From: Planctomycetota bacterium
Lineage (GTDB): Bacteria > Planctomycetota > Phycisphaerae > FEN-1346 > JAACEH01
Assembly (NCBI GenBank): GCA_016935955.1
Contig: JAFGPY010000076.1
Location: forward strand, 1 to 7,285
DNA length: 7,285 bases
Direction of reading: 5' to 3'
Shown: in pieces, positions 6,687-7,285 of the stretch
Layout: each line of letters opens with the position of its first letter
Position numbering within the stretch: position 1 is the first letter of the stretch
The notes under the pieces: generated by a model
What the model saw: only the letters and a program-made list of their open reading frames with translations
Told to the model about the DNA's origin: nothing
The model's database searches: none
Position numbers and translations under genes: made by a program

Positions 6687-6729
6687 ACTATAAAGCCGAT
6701 GATGTTAACGATACAAGATATTGTGTCAA
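6687..6729 (-). promoter_or_regulatory. candidate promoter(s) of the small protein/peptidase-like unit
   Basis: Two overlapping sigma-70-like pairs can be read on the minus strand. The first is TTGACA (6729-6724) with TAACAT (6707-6702), spaced by 16 bases. The second is TTGTAT (6716-6711) with TATAGT (6692-6687), spaced by 18. The first has a consensus -35 box but a weaker -10; the second has the better -10. The stretch is clearly AT-rich against its surroundings. Either would give a leader of roughly 70-85 bases before the start at 6614. Confidence 0.45.
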
Positions 6730-6971
6730 CCAGGAACTGCGGCCCCCAGCGGCCATGGCGGCTTAACTGCCGCAAATTGACGGATTTACATCAAAGCTAA
6801 AAACTCGCAAAAACCCTCTTTGGACGCGATTCGGGCGATCGTGCGCCGTGCTCTGCAGTCGCAAGGTGTTGTGCCGCAACTCGGTCCGCGGTGATGCAAA
6901 TCAGACGGGACGGAAGTCCGTCGCCCACTTGACAACACTCGAAGCGACATGGCGCCGTTCGCGGTACCGCA
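6730..6971. other. intergenic spacer between the thioesterase and the small-protein gene
   Basis: Together with the promoter and leader the gap spans 6618-6971. I see no supported gene in it. Small inverted repeats are present: GCGGC-TTAACT-GCCGC near 6760-6775, and GACGGA-AG-TCCGTC near 6910-6923. The second lies about 50 bases past the thioesterase stop but lacks a T-run, so neither is a convincing intrinsic terminator. Confidence 0.5.
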
Positions 6972-7285
6972 CTATTCGGACGACCGCAGGCGGTCCTTGT
7001 GCGGCAGGGGGCGTTTGCCGCCGTCGGGGCCGACGTGGACGAACGTCACGTTGGTCGAGAAGACGTGTTTCTCGTCGTCGGCGCCGGGCTCGTCGCTGAA
7101 GACCTCGACCGAGTAGGCCACCGACGTGGTGCCTTGCCGCAGGGGCAGAATGCGAAACCGCAGGATCGCGCCGCAGGGCACCGGCTGGCGGAACTCGACG
7201 CGGTCCATGCCGATGGTCACGAGGCTGCAATGCGGGAAGTCGCGCGTGGCGGCCATCCAGGCGAACTCGTCGACCCACTTGAGCA
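6972..7285 (-). CDS. acyl-CoA thioesterase, hotdog fold (YciA/BACH type), N-terminus outside the window
   Basis: The C-terminal 103 residues are visible, in a frame open to the right edge. The first visible stretch, LKWVDEFAWMAATRD, matches the start of the long hotdog helix, whose Asp (fifth visible residue) is the catalytic acid in YciA-like enzymes. It is followed by the family-typical IGMDRVEFRQPVPCGA, then GTTSVAYSVEVFSDE and the final strand STNVTFVHVGPDGG. These enzymes hydrolyse acyl-CoA thioesters to free acid and CoA in the cytoplasm, usually as hexamers. Family members are about 130-170 residues, so roughly the first 30-50 are missing here. The conserved Gly-Gly motif expected just before the visible part cannot be checked. 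The methionine at 7256 is internal to the conserved helix and not a likely start. It is 354 bases upstream of the small-protein gene on the same strand, probably a separate transcript. Confidence 0.88.
   Translation of the reverse strand, partial: LKWVDEFAWMAATRDFPHCSLVTIGMDRVEFRQPVPCGAILRFRILPLRQGTTSVAYSVEVFSDEPGADDEKHVFSTNVTFVHVGPDGGKRPLPHKDRLRSSE

Noticed and set aside
6901..7278. Alternative minus-strand frame over the thioesterase
   Set aside because: It is an Arg-rich shadow. The frame ending at 6972 carries the hotdog thioesterase motifs.

Overview
The window reads like a piece of a GC-rich bacterial chromosome, most simply a Planctomycetes-type organism (possibly the Phycisphaerae group). 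That is inferred from the style of the RHS protein, with an acidic DxDGDGD-type insert inside the core, and from the sparse, mixed-function gene layout. No rRNA or other marker gene is present, so the assignment is weak. No tRNA, rRNA, CRISPR array, transposase or integrase was seen.

Left part (1-2640), minus strand: an RHS repeat-associated core protein with a lower-GC, cysteine-rich C-terminal tip. It is followed downstream by a small membrane protein with two predicted membrane segments. The arrangement is that of a polymorphic toxin tip and its immunity gene, but neither role can be proven from sequence. The rhs reading frame does not extend upstream like a full-size gene. It is closed by a stop codon inside a 23-bp inverted repeat, and several more palindromes follow to about 2580. 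It looks like a displaced or 5'-truncated rhs cassette next to a repeat cluster.

Middle part (2640-4560): a TauE/SafE-family membrane permease on the plus strand, with an AT-rich upstream region and a clear ribosome binding site. It converges, with a 25-bp gap, on a minus-strand HD-domain phosphohydrolase.

Right part (4656-6730), minus strand: a two-gene unit of a 64-residue acidic protein followed by a 566-residue protein. The larger protein carries a papain/C39-like Cys-His-Asp arrangement (C193, H296, D332 or D333) inside a longer multidomain chain. This pair is the best candidate for an undescribed system here. It has its own candidate promoter, and the HD gene lies 112 bp downstream on the same strand, so co-transcription is possible.

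Right edge: the C-terminal 103 residues of a hotdog-fold acyl-CoA thioesterase (YciA/BACH type), whose N-terminus lies outside the window. The housekeeping-like genes (permease, HD hydrolase, thioesterase) show no shared pathway.
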